Assembly: GCA_017621755.1 (NCBI GenBank)
Contig: JAGASL010000026.1
Coordinates: 62,001 to 126,000 of the forward strand
DNA: 64,000 nt
Reading direction: 5' to 3'
From: Clostridia bacterium
GTDB taxonomy: Bacteria > Bacillota > Clostridia > Oscillospirales > CAG-272
The position numbers and the translations under genes were made by a program. Positions 7,790-18,400 of the stretch are shown here, piece after piece (the stretch's first letter is position 1; each line of letters starts with the position of its first letter). Under the pieces are notes generated by a model. It was not told the origin of the DNA, searched no databases, and was given only the letters and a program-made list of their open reading frames with translations.

Positions 7790-8475
7790 TCCCTGCCCTC
7801 CGCCTTCTCTTGCTTCTCTTGCTCCTGCAGGCGGCGCGAGGCATCGTTGATCTGCTTGGCAAGCCGTTCGGCACGGGCGGCGTTTTTGGCGGCGCGGCCG
7901 GGGCGGCGCACGGCCTTATCCGGCGCCTTTTCAAACAGGTAAAAAAACGGGGCTGCGGGCGAATTCAAGATGCGGAAGCAGGAGGAACAGATCTGATAGC
8001 GGCTAAGACTGGCCGCAAAATCAGCCAGCATCTCCCCCTCCAGCCTTCCCTCCTCGTGCCCGGGATATACGGCAACCAGCAAAATGCCATCCGGCGCCAG
8101 AATATCCAGTGCGGCCTGCACGGCCGGCAGGGTGGTCGCGCGCTTGGTGGTGATGCCCTTTTCATCCCCACCCGGCAAATAGCCAAGATTAAACATGCCG
8201 GCCTTGATCGGCTCGCTGATAAACTCCTTCAGGCGGTGGTGCGAGGCGCAGATCAGCGTATAGTTTTCAGGCGCCCCCTTCTCCTGCAGGTAGCGACGGG
8301 TGGATACCAGCGCGCTCTCTTGCAGGTCAAATGCGTAAACGCGCCCCGCTTCCCCAACCGTTTCGGAAAGGAAGAGCGTATCGTTCCCATTGCCCATAGT
8401 AAAATCGGCGGCAACGTCACCCGGGCCAAGATGGGCAAGAATGAAGCTTTTTTGCAAAGAAAGAAGATCGACCAT
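7786..8475 (-). CDS. mnmM: class I SAM-dependent methyltransferase, YtqB/MnmM-like
   Basis: 229 residues. It begins SLQKSFILAHLGPGDVAADF, the SAM loop region reads TMGNGNDTLFL, and later come FNLGYLPGGDE and a TTLPAVQAALDIL segment. This pattern matches YtqB, a B. subtilis protein reported as MnmM, which completes the wobble uridine modification mnm5(s2)U34. About 35 extra C-terminal residues are strongly charged (AARAERLAKQINDASRRLQ), perhaps an RNA-binding tail. It sits between a small membrane protein (3-bp gap) and dus (4-bp overlap). Confidence 0.82.
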   Translation of the reverse strand: MVDLLSLQKSFILAHLGPGDVAADFTMGNGNDTLFLSETVGEAGRVYAFDLQESALVSTRRYLQEKGAPENYTLICASHHRLKEFISEPIKAGMFNLGYLPGGDEKGITTKRATTLPAVQAALDILAPDGILLVAVYPGHEEGRLEGEMLADFAASLSRYQICSSCFRILNSPAAPFFYLFEKAPDKAVRRPGRAAKNAARAERLAKQINDASRRLQEQEKQEKAEGRE

Positions 8476-8478
8476 GGC

Positions 8479-8811
8479 TTACCCCCGCAAAAAGATGGCG
8501 CCGGCAAAGGTGGCCGCCCAAAGCACCAGCAGCAGGATCAGACCGCTGCTGACGTGCATCAGGCGCATCGCGCCGCTGGCAAAGGCTACCTCGTCAAGCT
8601 CCTCGCTCGCGCCCCCTTGGTGAAGGCGCTTCAAAAAGAGTGCCAGCAAAACGAGAACGGCCGCTACCAGCACGCTGTGGATCCAACCACAGGCAGCAAC
8701 GGAAATCATAGAGAAAATACAAAGCAGATTGCCTATCAGGCAAATGGCAAGTGCCGTCATCATCACGGCCATGCCAATGGCAATGGAACGAAACAGGGTC
8801 AGTTTTTTCAT
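8479..8811 (-). CDS. small membrane protein of unknown function
   Basis: 110 residues from MKKLTLFRSIAIGMAV, with about three transmembrane segments (roughly residues 8-32, 34-58 and 86-109). I chose the ATG at 8811 because GGGGGTG precedes it; the longer in-frame start at 8859 would overlap rqcH and give a poor, charged N-terminus. Segment two is followed by an acidic loop (ASEELDEVAF). The spacing of 17 bp from rqcH and 3 bp to the methyltransferase supports cotranscription. No family recognised. Confidence 0.65.
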   Translation of the reverse strand: MKKLTLFRSIAIGMAVMMTALAICLIGNLLCIFSMISVAACGWIHSVLVAAVLVLLALFLKRLHQGGASEELDEVAFASGAMRLMHVSSGLILLLVLWAATFAGAIFLRG

Positions 8812-8827
8812 AAAGCACCCCCAAGCA

Positions 8828-10576
8828 TCAGGCCTCTTCCGGCTTGCCAAGGGCGGCAAGCGGTGCCACGTATGCCGTATAATTGGTCTTATAGATCACG
8901 TAACCAGGCTTGGCGCCGGCCGGCTTTTTTACGTGCCGCACGCGTGTATAATCCACCGCTACCGGCGCGCCGGATGCGGCAGAATAGTAGGCAGCAATGG
9001 CAGCAGCCTGGGTATAATCCTCGGCAGGCGGCTCTTCCCCGCCGCAAATAAGGATCACGTGCGAGCCGGGCACGCCCTTGGCATGGAACCAAAGATCGTC
9101 CTTTTCAGCGACCCGGAAGGTCAGCTGCTCGTTCTGCAGGTTATTACGGCCGCACAGCAGGCGATAACCGCTGGCCGTGGTAAATTCACGTGGCCGCAGC
9201 TTTACACTGCGCGGCGGGGTATAATTCTTCATGCGTGAGGCGTAGCCGGCACGGTAAAGCTCATCACGGATCTCAACCAGGTCGGCCTCGCTCTCGGCGC
9301 GATCTAAAAAGGTACGTACCCCCTCTAAATACCGCAGCTCCTCTTCAGCGGCGGCGATCTGCTCGCCAAGCACGCGAGCGGCCGTTTTTGCCTTGTTGTA
9401 ATACTTATACAGACGCTGCGCGTTAGCAGATGGGGTCAGACGGCCATCTAAGTGCACCAGCACGTCACGCGGCTCCTCACCTGAATAATCTGTAGCGATA
9501 AATTCTGTCATTCCGCGGCTCAGGCGATAGATATTGGCCACTACCAGGTCTGCCTCGCGCCGGTATTCCTCGGCCTTGGCACAATCGGCCAGCTCCTCGC
9601 GCTGGGCGGCCAGCTTGCGCGTTAAGCGCGCCTCTCCGTGCGATAAAAGCTGCAGCAGGTCGGAAGCCCGCTGGCGGATGCGCTCGTGTCGATCACGCTC
9701 ACCAAAAAAGCGATCAAGCAGGGTGGCAAAGGAATCTACCCGCTCGGTGCGCGCCGCGCTGCCGCGATGGGTAGAGGGTGCGTAGGTATAATCTAAAGGG
9801 GTACCATCCTCTCGCAAGACCAGCGTTGGCGTAAAATTGCCCTCACGAACATTATCAAACCACAAAGAAAATTCACGGCAGACGGCATTTTTGTCGGCAT
9901 CCGCCAACTGTGTATCAGGTGCGCCGGTAGCACGAAAGGCGATCTCTGCCGCGGTTTGCGAGGCAATGCCAAGATAGGCGTCTGACAGCACGCGCGCCAA
10001 GGTCTTTTCAGCCGAGGCGTTGGCCAAGGTTCCGAGAAGCCCCGCATCCGTTTCGCAAAGCGGATCCTTCTTTTCCTGTGCGGGCGGTGCCTCGTAGATC
10101 ATGCCAGACAGCACCTGGCGCTTACGGCTGGTGGTAAAATCAACCGGGCGTAGAACGGCCAAAATCTTATCCTGCCCATCCAGCAGCATCAGGTTGCTGT
10201 ATTTTCCCATGATCTCTACCACCAGGGTCTTTTCGGTGGGGTAGCCCATTTCATCATAGCCGGCAAAGCGCAGGCGCGCCGCGCGCTCAAAGCCGAGCTG
10301 CTCGCCCTCAATCAGCTTAGCACCGGCCAGATGCTTGCGCAGCAACATGCAGAACATAGGCGCAACGGCAGGGTTTTCCTTGCTGATATGGCTAAGCGCC
10401 ATGTGCGGACTGCCCGCGCCGGCGTTGATCACCAAGCGATTTTTCTGCCCACGGTCAGCAAGGATCAGATCAATCTCATCCGCCGCCGGCTGGCAAACAC
10501 GCTCTACCTTGGCGCCGGCCGCGGCTTTATTCAGCTCCGTTAATACGGCACGAAGCATGCCGCCATCATAGGCCAT
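8828..10576 (-). CDS. rqcH: RqcH (NFACT/Rqc2 family), ribosome quality control factor
   Basis: 582 residues. The NFACT-N domain begins MAYDGGMLRAVLTELN with LVINAGAGSPHMALS. A long coiled-coil middle follows (about 290-430, rich in Glu/Arg). The C-terminal NFACT-R domain has YRLLCGRNNLQNEQLTFRVA and DLWFHAKGVPGSHVIL. RqcH binds 50S subunits blocked by nascent chains and recruits tRNA-Ala to add alanine tails. Older annotation calls it fibronectin-binding protein FbpA. Its ATG overlaps the stop of the GNAT gene (TAATG), indicating translational coupling. Confidence 0.95.
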   Translation of the reverse strand: MAYDGGMLRAVLTELNKAAAGAKVERVCQPAADEIDLILADRGQKNRLVINAGAGSPHMALSHISKENPAVAPMFCMLLRKHLAGAKLIEGEQLGFERAARLRFAGYDEMGYPTEKTLVVEIMGKYSNLMLLDGQDKILAVLRPVDFTTSRKRQVLSGMIYEAPPAQEKKDPLCETDAGLLGTLANASAEKTLARVLSDAYLGIASQTAAEIAFRATGAPDTQLADADKNAVCREFSLWFDNVREGNFTPTLVLREDGTPLDYTYAPSTHRGSAARTERVDSFATLLDRFFGERDRHERIRQRASDLLQLLSHGEARLTRKLAAQREELADCAKAEEYRREADLVVANIYRLSRGMTEFIATDYSGEEPRDVLVHLDGRLTPSANAQRLYKYYNKAKTAARVLGEQIAAAEEELRYLEGVRTFLDRAESEADLVEIRDELYRAGYASRMKNYTPPRSVKLRPREFTTASGYRLLCGRNNLQNEQLTFRVAEKDDLWFHAKGVPGSHVILICGGEEPPAEDYTQAAAIAAYYSAASGAPVAVDYTRVRHVKKPAGAKPGYVIYKTNYTAYVAPLAALGKPEEA

Positions 10577-11265
10577 TAATCTTTCCTTCCCACGTAATAA
10601 TAATATTTTCCAACCTCACGCAGACCGGCAGCCAGCGCCACGCGGTGCGAGGCCTCGTTATAACGCTGGCAGCGGTATTCAACCGCGATGCCGCGCCGCA
10701 AAAGTTCGTTTGTTAAAGCAACCAAGCAGGCGGTGGCGTAGCCCCTGCCCCGCGCGGCGGGTACTGTTTCTACACCAACCTCGATCACCGGCTCCCCCTC
10801 CTCTGGCGCTTCATGCGTTACGGCAAGAGAGACGAGCCTGCCGTTTTCCTTGATACCGTAGGCAAGGCAGCCCGCCTCACAGGTTGCCTGCAGATCATAG
10901 GTGGTTTCATTATCCTTCTCATCGGCGGCGGTCAAAGGCGTCGCCGCATGCGGCGCATGGGCAACCGCCTGCCCTACCTCGGCACGGAGGATATATCCCC
11001 ACCGATCACGAAAGCGATCATCGTGGTAGCCCCATTTTTTCATAAAGGGGGCAAGCGCCTCAAACAGATAGGCAAGCGCCTCGTCAGACGTAGGATCCCC
11101 CTCAAACCGGTCAAGAAAGCACCGTGCCACCTCCTCGATCTGCGGAAAGGCGGTCACCACCAGGCCATCTGACGGGGTGTGCGTAAAGGAGAGAGGGATG
11201 ACCGTATCCCATTCGTTTTCAAAAACGAATGCCTCCTCCTCGGCATCTAAAATCAGCCGGCTCAC
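10576..11265 (-). CDS. GNAT family N-acetyltransferase
   Basis: 229 residues. The acetyl-CoA binding motif is ARGRGYATACLVALTNELLR (V/AxxxRGxGxA type), followed by the usual YNEASHRVALAAGLREVG and an aromatic-rich end (KYYYYVG). The N-terminal half is not recognised. Substrate unknown. It overlaps the upstream HAD gene by 4 bp and rqcH by 1 bp, so it is tightly coupled within the operon. Confidence 0.85.
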   Translation of the reverse strand: MSRLILDAEEEAFVFENEWDTVIPLSFTHTPSDGLVVTAFPQIEEVARCFLDRFEGDPTSDEALAYLFEALAPFMKKWGYHDDRFRDRWGYILRAEVGQAVAHAPHAATPLTAADEKDNETTYDLQATCEAGCLAYGIKENGRLVSLAVTHEAPEEGEPVIEVGVETVPAARGRGYATACLVALTNELLRRGIAVEYRCQRYNEASHRVALAAGLREVGKYYYYVGRKD

Positions 11266-11915
11266 AGCATCCCCTCCTTTTGCAGCAGCTCTTTTAATTC
11301 AAAAAGAGAAGATAAAACAAGGCAGCCGCACCCAGACAATCTTTCGCGTGCCACAGCATTGGCGCACACCAGCACACAATCAAAGCCGGCGCCTTGGGCA
11401 CAAAGTGCATCGTGCGCATTGTCGCCGATCATAAGAACACGCCCAGGCTGCCGCCGCTCGCGCCAGGCAAGCACGGCATCCTCCTTTGAGCGGGCGTGCA
11501 CGTCCTCTCGGCCAACCACCTCTTCAAAATAGGCAAGCACACCGTGGCTTGCAAGCTGGGAGCGCAGGATCCCCGCCTCAGAGGCGGAAAGGATACTTTG
11601 CGGAATAGAGGCGAGAGAAAACGCCTCTATCATTTCCCTCGCGCCAGGGCAAAGTGGAATAGTAGGCGTCAGGCTCCTGTATTCCACCATCCATTCAGCG
11701 GCCACGGCGGCATAGGTCTCACGCGTGAAATCAAAGCCAAGCCGCGCGTAATAGGCCTCTACCGGGAAGCCGAAGTGGCGAAAATGCTCGTCAAGCGAGG
11801 GGACCTCGGGCAAGCCGCGATCACGCAGCAGGCGATTGGTGATCGCCATGCTAACGGCAGCATCATCCAAGATCGTGCCGTTAAAATCCCAAGCTATATG
11901 CTCGTAACGCATCAC
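11262..11915 (-). CDS. HAD-superfamily phosphatase, phosphoglycolate phosphatase-like
   Basis: 217 residues. HAD motif I is WDFNGTILDD (nucleophile Asp in position 1 of DFNGT, with Asn where the usual acid/base Asp is). Motif II is SILSASEAGIL, motif III the Lys of RSKEDAV, and motif IV VLMIGDNAHD. The cap is a small helical bundle after motif I, as in phosphoglycolate phosphatases. First gene of the six-gene operon running to dus, with its own consensus promoter upstream. Confidence 0.85.
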   Translation of the reverse strand: MMRYEHIAWDFNGTILDDAAVSMAITNRLLRDRGLPEVPSLDEHFRHFGFPVEAYYARLGFDFTRETYAAVAAEWMVEYRSLTPTIPLCPGAREMIEAFSLASIPQSILSASEAGILRSQLASHGVLAYFEEVVGREDVHARSKEDAVLAWRERRQPGRVLMIGDNAHDALCAQGAGFDCVLVCANAVARERLSGCGCLVLSSLFELKELLQKEGML

Positions 11916-11948
11916 AAGCCCCCCCTTGTTCTTTTTTCATAATATATG

Positions 11949-11977
11949 ATTATACCACACCGCCTGGCGGATTACAA
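11949..11977 (-). promoter_or_regulatory. promoter of the HAD-GNAT-rqcH-mnmM-dus operon
   Basis: On the minus strand, TTGTAA (complement of 11972-11977), 17-bp spacer, TATAAT (complement of 11949-11954). It lies about 34 bp before the HAD start codon. Confidence 0.8.
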
Positions 11978-11994
11978 GAGCCAGGGCAAAGAAA

Positions 11995-12018
11995 AAAAGG
12001 CAGCCGGGGCTGCCTTTT
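11995..12018 (-). terminator. terminator of the DUF896 gene
   Basis: A compact stem AAAAGGCAGCC / GGCTGCCTTTT lies 3 bp after the DUF896 stop; in minus-strand sense the A-run on the left becomes the U-tract. Confidence 0.75.
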
Positions 12019-12021
12019 ACA

Positions 12022-12237
12022 TCACGCCTTGCCATCCGGGCGTGTGGTCAGCTTTTCTTTTTTGCCGTCTGGGCGTTGGATGTAGGTGTTATCCAGCGTG
12101 CCGCGAAGCCCGGCGCGAAATTCTGCCACATAGGCGGCTCGAAGAGCTGCCTGCTCAAGCTTTTCTTCTTCGCTTAGGCCCTCTGCCTTGGCTTTCCTGG
12201 CAAGAAAGTTGATTCTGTCGATCTTTTCTTTTTCCAT
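12022..12237 (-). CDS. DUF896 (UPF0291/YnzC) family small protein
   Basis: 71 residues. The family signature is complete: KIDRINFLARKAKAEGLSEE, then EEKLEQAALRAAYVAEFR and the C-terminal GTLDNTYIQRPDG. YnzC-type proteins are short two-helix proteins of unknown role; some in Bacillus are SOS-associated, though no LexA box is seen here. Monocistronic, with its own promoter at 12334-12362 and terminator. Confidence 0.92.
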   Translation of the reverse strand: MEKEKIDRINFLARKAKAEGLSEEEKLEQAALRAAYVAEFRAGLRGTLDNTYIQRPDGKKEKLTTRPDGKA

Positions 12238-12333
12238 GATTGATCATCCTTTGCTTCTCTTGATACGCGCGCCCTCTTCCCAGCAGCCGGCCTGTACACA
12301 AGGCTGGGAAACGCGATCGGCTAACTGTTTTTT

Positions 12334-12362
12334 ATTATACCTCTTTTCCCGCACGTTTGCAA
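12334..12362 (-). promoter_or_regulatory. promoter of the DUF896 gene
   Basis: On the minus strand, TTGCAA (complement of 12357-12362), 17-bp spacer, TATAAT (complement of 12334-12339). The roughly 90-base leader contains a possible CCCAGC / GCTGGG-type stem around 12280-12310. Confidence 0.75.
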
Positions 12363-12387
12363 GAGCATATTTATATACCATTTTATA

Positions 12388-12469
12388 AAGATCAATTTAT
12401 ATTGACAATTGATGGGTACAATGTTATAATAAAAAATGACATATTATTATTTTGATACAAATTGATCTT
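12388..12469 (+). promoter_or_regulatory. promoter and operator array of the first giant beta-helix gene
   Basis: TTGACA (12402-12407), 17-bp spacer, extended -10 TGTTATAAT (TATAAT at 12425-12430). Around it lie an 11-bp perfect inverted repeat AAGATCAATTT (12388-12398) / AAATTGATCTT (12459-12469) and a third half site AATTGAT at 12407-12413 that abuts the -35 box. This looks like a multi-site operator for an unidentified regulator. Confidence 0.75.
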
Positions 12470-12482
12470 GAAAGGATTTGCC

Positions 12483-15400
12483 ATGAAAAAGAAGCTGACA
12501 CTATTCTTGTCTCTGCTATGCGTGGCAGCTATGCTGTTCCCCACAGCCGTTTCTGCTCTGCCGCCAAGCGATTACGCACCAGAGGCTGAGGCGCTGCGCA
12601 ACGATGCCTTCGTTACCTACAAGCCCACCTACACAGGTGCGGCGTTTGATGGATATAGCGGGCCGTATACCGTAGATACCTTTCCGCTATCAGATCCCAA
12701 GAGTCTGACTACCTTCCACCAATTTGTTGAGAAGTACAAGATCCTTTGCAAAACCATCAACGCCGCCGGTGATGACGGTGACCAGTGGACCTACGGCGGT
12801 ATATACCTATCCAATCTTCGACTGGCACTGGTGCAGAATCATGCCGTTTCTATCACCTATCACGTACCAAGGAACGGCATTGTTGATCTTTCCCTTGCCG
12901 AGCTGGCTGCCAGCGCCGATGGCGATGCGACCTTTGGTGCCAAATTTGCCATTTTTAAGAACGGTGTGCGAATTTGGCCTACCACCAGCAACAAGGGAGA
13001 TGCAAACGGCTTCTATGTGTTTGAGGATACCAAGGTATCTACCTCGGGCACCAGAGCCAGCTTTTTGAACGCCGCCATGGCGTATGAGGCCTTCCCCACC
13101 GACCTGGCCGTGCAGCAGGGCGACACCATTTCCTTTGCTATGACAAAGGGCCTGACGTACATGGGCTACGCAGAGCCCTGCGTTACCTACACCAATTACA
13201 GCGGTGAGACCTATTCGATGGCGGAGCGCTTTAACGGGCTGCAATCCAGCGGCGGCTTTTATGCCGGCTATAGCGCCAAGGGTAGCGAGGCCGTATATTC
13301 CCTGCCGCGCTACGATAGCGTGTCAGGCGCCTTTTGCGGCAAGAACGGCGTAGGCACCGTTAGCGCCAACGGTCTGACGATCGAAAACGGCGGAGATACC
13401 GTTATTCTCTTCCGCTCGCCGCTGATCGCCACCTACACGCTGACCGCCCCTGCCTTCAGCACAACAAGCACTGTTGCCTTTTCGGCAAAGATCTACCGTG
13501 CGGACGGCACAACAGAGCAGATCGCAAGCCAGCCCTATCCGGCATCGGCTACTGTCTTTACACCCGTTACGGGTATCGCGCTTGACCGTGGTGACGTGGT
13601 GGCTATGCGCTTCTCGGCAGAGGAAGCAGCCAGCGTTACCTTCTCGCCCGTTCTTTCCTCTACCAACACCGTGCACGCCACCAGCAGAAACGGCGAGGCG
13701 CTTACCCAGCTGGTCGGCGGCTTTTCCCTGAAGCCGGATATCCTTCTGGATGCGATCGCCGCATCGCTTGGCGGCAGCATCAATCTGCATCTTTACGCCT
13801 ACTTCTCCCCGGAGCTGCTGGCAAGGGCTGAGGAATACGGCATGCTCATCTTCCCCGTCGAACAGGAATCCTATGAGTATGACGAGGCCTACGCTTACAC
13901 CGCGGCTGAAACGTATGGTAACAACGAATACGTTTATACCTATCAGGACATCGCTGCCAAGGAGATGACAGACGAGATCTATGCGCGCCCCTATTGCAAA
14001 ACGGAAAGCGGCATGGTATACGGTGAGGTGCGAAGCGCCAGCGTTCGCTCCTATGCCGAAACGCTGAAAGGGCAGTATGCCGGCAGCACCACCGCGCAGG
14101 GCGAGGCGCTTTACAAGCTGGCCTGCGCCATGCTGAACTACGGTGCCGAGGCACAGACCTATTTTAACTATAAGACCGATGATCTTGCCAACGCGGGTCT
14201 GACGAACGAGGAAAAGCAGACCCCTGTAGGTGAATACGAGAATAAGATCGGCTTGACGGGTGAAGCTACCCTTTCCGGCTATCAGTATTACGGCGCTTCC
14301 CTGGTCTTAGAGGATCTGCCGGCTCTGCGCATCTTCCTGACCGTGGAGGATGGTCTGAGCATGGAGAATATTCGTATTGAAATGGCGTATGACGAGGCGT
14401 TTACCAATCCCAAAAGCTATACGCCCGCCTGGCATTCCTCGGTGGGGGCATACGGCATCACCGTTGTCGGTGTGCCGGTGGCGCTTATGCGCACCATGCA
14501 TTATTTCCGCATTACGGATGGCACAAGCACCAGCTATACCCTTTCCTACAGCCCCGAAACCTATGCTGCACGAAGCCATGCAAACAACCTGGATAGCCGC
14601 GACGTAGCAGATGCCCTGTTTACCTACGTGGATGCAGCCCTGCACTTCGCCAACGTCTCCGGCCAGGCGCAGGAGGGCATTTCGATTTCCGCTGCTGCGC
14701 TGGTAGACGCTATTCGCAACGGTACGGTAACCCAAAATGCCGTTTACCGCATCAACGACGCCTCATCCCTACTCTTTAACAGCGTGGATGATGGAGCAGA
14801 CTACGATGCCAAGAACATTACGGTTTACACAGAACAGCCGCTGCTGATCAGCGGCGCTATCGACCTGAGGCTTTCCAACCTGCACCTGATCTCTACCAAC
14901 CGCAGCATTACCGCCATTGAGGCCACGCACGCTACCGCCTCTGTATTAGAGAACGTAACGGTAGGCGGCGCCGCCGCTATTGGTGTACAGGTGAAGAATA
15001 CCGACGGATTTTTCCTGCGCGGCACCGACGTGACCGGCGATATCGAAACTGGCGTGATCATTTCTGAGAGCGCCGCCAACGTATACCTAACTGATGCAAT
15101 CATTGAGGCGGGTAAGCTTGCCATCCGGGATGCCGGCAGGGTTGGCGCGTATATCAAGGACAATACGATTACCTCTGCCGAAACCGGCGTTTCCCTCTCT
15201 ACCACCGGCAGCGAGCTGCGAGATAACACCATCACCGCCCCCGGCTGTGCCGTGTATGCCACGGGTGCCATCGACACGCTGGTGGCACGCAATACCGTAA
15301 CCGGCGCGATTCTGTGTGAGGATAGCGATAATATCGTATTCTTGAAAAACAGCGCCACCACACTGACTGCAGGACACAATGAGAATTTGTATGTGGTAAG

Positions 15401-18400
15401 CAACCTGCTGAGCGGCCGCCTGACGCTGGAAGGCAACAACTACCTGTTAGCCGACCTGAACACAGAAGAGGCAGTAACCGACACCAACAATGAAAATAAG
15501 AACGGCGATGACGTGACCGACGTAAACGCCCGCCTGGCCGTTGGCGCGAACGAGGAGATACTGCCACACGTAGACCGCGACCAGTTCCTGCACCATGAAA
15601 GAAAGAATACCCTGCGCCGGCAGGACGGTAGCCACGTAAGCTTTATTGACTACGTAGATGCAGCCTTGGCGGAGGAAAGCGACGTTATTCTTGCCCCCGG
15701 TGTATACACCATCACAGGTCAGCACCAGCTGAAAAATCAAAGCAACAAGAACATTTACGCCTTTGGCGCTATGCTGGAGCAGCAGGAATACCTGAAGCAG
15801 ATCTTTTACTTAAATGGCTGCAGCAACCTGACCATGCACGGCCTGACCCTGGGCTTTGCCCAGCAATCCTGCGGCCAGGTCTACGTGCTGGATAAGCTGG
15901 CAAACAACACCCTGCTGGCAGTCACCGGTGCCGGTATGATGAACGAATTTGGCAACACCAATGCCAATTACTACAACGTTACTGCCATGGGCGCGCAGCG
16001 CGCGGGCACCTTCTACGCCTATTGCGATACCTGGTTTGAATCGATCACAAAGAACGCGAACGGTACCATGAATATTTCCCTGACGGCCGATGTGTATAAC
16101 ATGATCAGAGAGGGCGACATTCTGACCTGCCGTTCGGAAAATAGCGGCAGAACCGTTGCCGTCTATAATTCGGGTGACGTTGCCTTCCGTGATATGACGG
16201 TATACGGCAACTCGGGCGGGTTTGCCTTTGTAGAAGAAAAAAACGAAACCGCCACCACCTATTATCGCGTAGCCAACACCACGAAGAGTGGCCCTATCAT
16301 TTCCAAAGAGGTATACGACCGCTACAAGAGCCTGGAAAGCACCTACGGTGTTGATCTGGAGCTTGCCATTGATGCTGATGGCAATTACCGCGGTGCCCCA
16401 CCCCACATCGGCTCTGTTGATGCCACGCACACCACCGGGTGTAAGGAGGGCTCGCAGGCGATCTCCTGCCTCTTTGAAAACATGTGTGATGACGGTACCA
16501 ACCAGAACCACACGCCGGGGCGACTACACCGGGTAGTCGATAACGGAGACACCACCACCACGATCTATTATAAGGGCGTGCTTTCCCGCCAAAGCTACAG
16601 CAATAACAACAGAAAGCCCGAAACACTCTGCCGCGACTTTCAGGTAGGCGACCGCGTTTATATCTACACCTCGGCCGGCCAGCTGCTTTGTGATACGAAG
16701 GCGCTTTCTGCAACGGTCGATCACGGTAAGTTTGTCAATAGCGAATACGGTACCGAAACGCCGCTTCGCAGCGTGACGGTTTTAACCGCCAGCCTGAATA
16801 CCGAGCCGCTTGCTGATTTTAATCTTGAAAGCAACACCCAAGAGGATAAGGACAAGGTCATGATCGATAACATGAGCATGGCATCTGACCATTTCCTGTT
16901 TGATAACGTGCTGGTGCGCAACATTCGCTCGCGCGGGCTGCTGATCAAATCCTCGAATGCGACCATTCAAAGCTGCACGATGGAAAACATTGGCATGGCG
17001 GCCATTGCCATCCACTATGAGCTTGATTGGGCGGAATCCGGTGTTTGTGAAAACCTGACGGTGAAGAACAACAAGATCGTAAACACAGGCTACTTTACGC
17101 CGAACGAGGTGCTACGCTCGCCGATCTCGGTGCTTGGTCTTACCACCACAAAGGCGGATGACGATTACCTGCTTTACAAAAACATATCGATCACCGGCAA
17201 CCATATTATTGACCGCGCCACCAAGAATGCCATTTACATCAACACGGCCAAGGACGTTACCATCACCGGCAACGTGATCGGCGCCCCCAAGGGTGCTACC
17301 GAGGCAACAGACATAACCCCCTACGTCTTTATTTGCTGCGCGAAAAACGTAGAGCTGAGCGACAACGTTTATCCCGACTACGTAACCAGCTATTCGCACC
17401 GCCTGATGTTGAAAAATGCAATCAACGTATACGGAAACGACATCCCTGCTCTTATCACTGATAAAATGACAGACAGTGGCAACCTGTCCATCGTTTATTC
17501 TGCCAACAGCGTAACCTACCCCGGCAGCTGGACGTTTGGCAGCCTGCCCGTCGAAGCACCTTGTCTGGAGGACGGTAGCAGCACCTTCAAGCCCTTTACG
17601 CATTATGACCCCAATGACTGGATTACTGACGATAGCATTACGATCTGGGGTGGAAGAGGCGGCATTCGCACGTCCACCCGCGGTTACCGCATGGCCGCAC
17701 AAGCAAATTACCATTGTGCCATTCGCTACACCGTGCCGCAATGCACGCACATCTCCATCGCTCTTGAGAATCTTCTTGTTCCGCAGGCAGAGGGCGCCAA
17801 CGGTGCAGCCAACGGGTATATTGCCATCTTCCACAACGGTGAGATGATCTGGCCTACGGCAGGCGGCAGTTACACTGATGGCAGTGACTGGCAGCTAATC
17901 ACCACCACCTCCTCTGTAGAAGAGATCAAGAGCTCGATAGCCGGCCAGCTGCGCCACTTGGCTGTTATGACAGGCGATGAGATCTTATTTGTTTCACGAT
18001 ATATCAGCGGCTGGTCCAACCTGGCGATTCACCCCTCTGTTTCTATTATTAACGAGAAAGCCTCTTCCTTTGAATTGGACAACGAAAACTGGCCCTCTTA
18101 CACGCCGCCTACCGCCACGGGCGCCAGCTTCAACGGCTCGTTTGACGGCTTTAACGGACATTGGACGATGGGTTACCTTCCCTTAGCGGGCGGCACCTAC
18201 ACCAAATATGGCGCCATGTTCAACAACCTGCAAAGCATTCTGATGACGAATGGTGACGCAGATGCTTGGACGCACGGCGGCATGTATATGCCAACCGGCC
18301 GTCTGGCGCTGGTAGCCAATTACGCCACCACGATCACCTATCACGCACCGAAGAATGGCAATATTGACGTCTCTTTCCTGCGGCTTTCCTCTGGCGCAGA

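Noticed and set aside
7810..9051. A 413-codon plus-strand frame opposite mnmM and rqcH
   Set aside because: Shadow of well-supported minus-strand genes; basic, low-complexity translation with no ribosome-binding site.
15810..16511. Minus-strand frames inside the giant beta-helix genes
   Set aside because: They mirror repetitive coding sequence on the other strand and have no promoter or ribosome-binding site.
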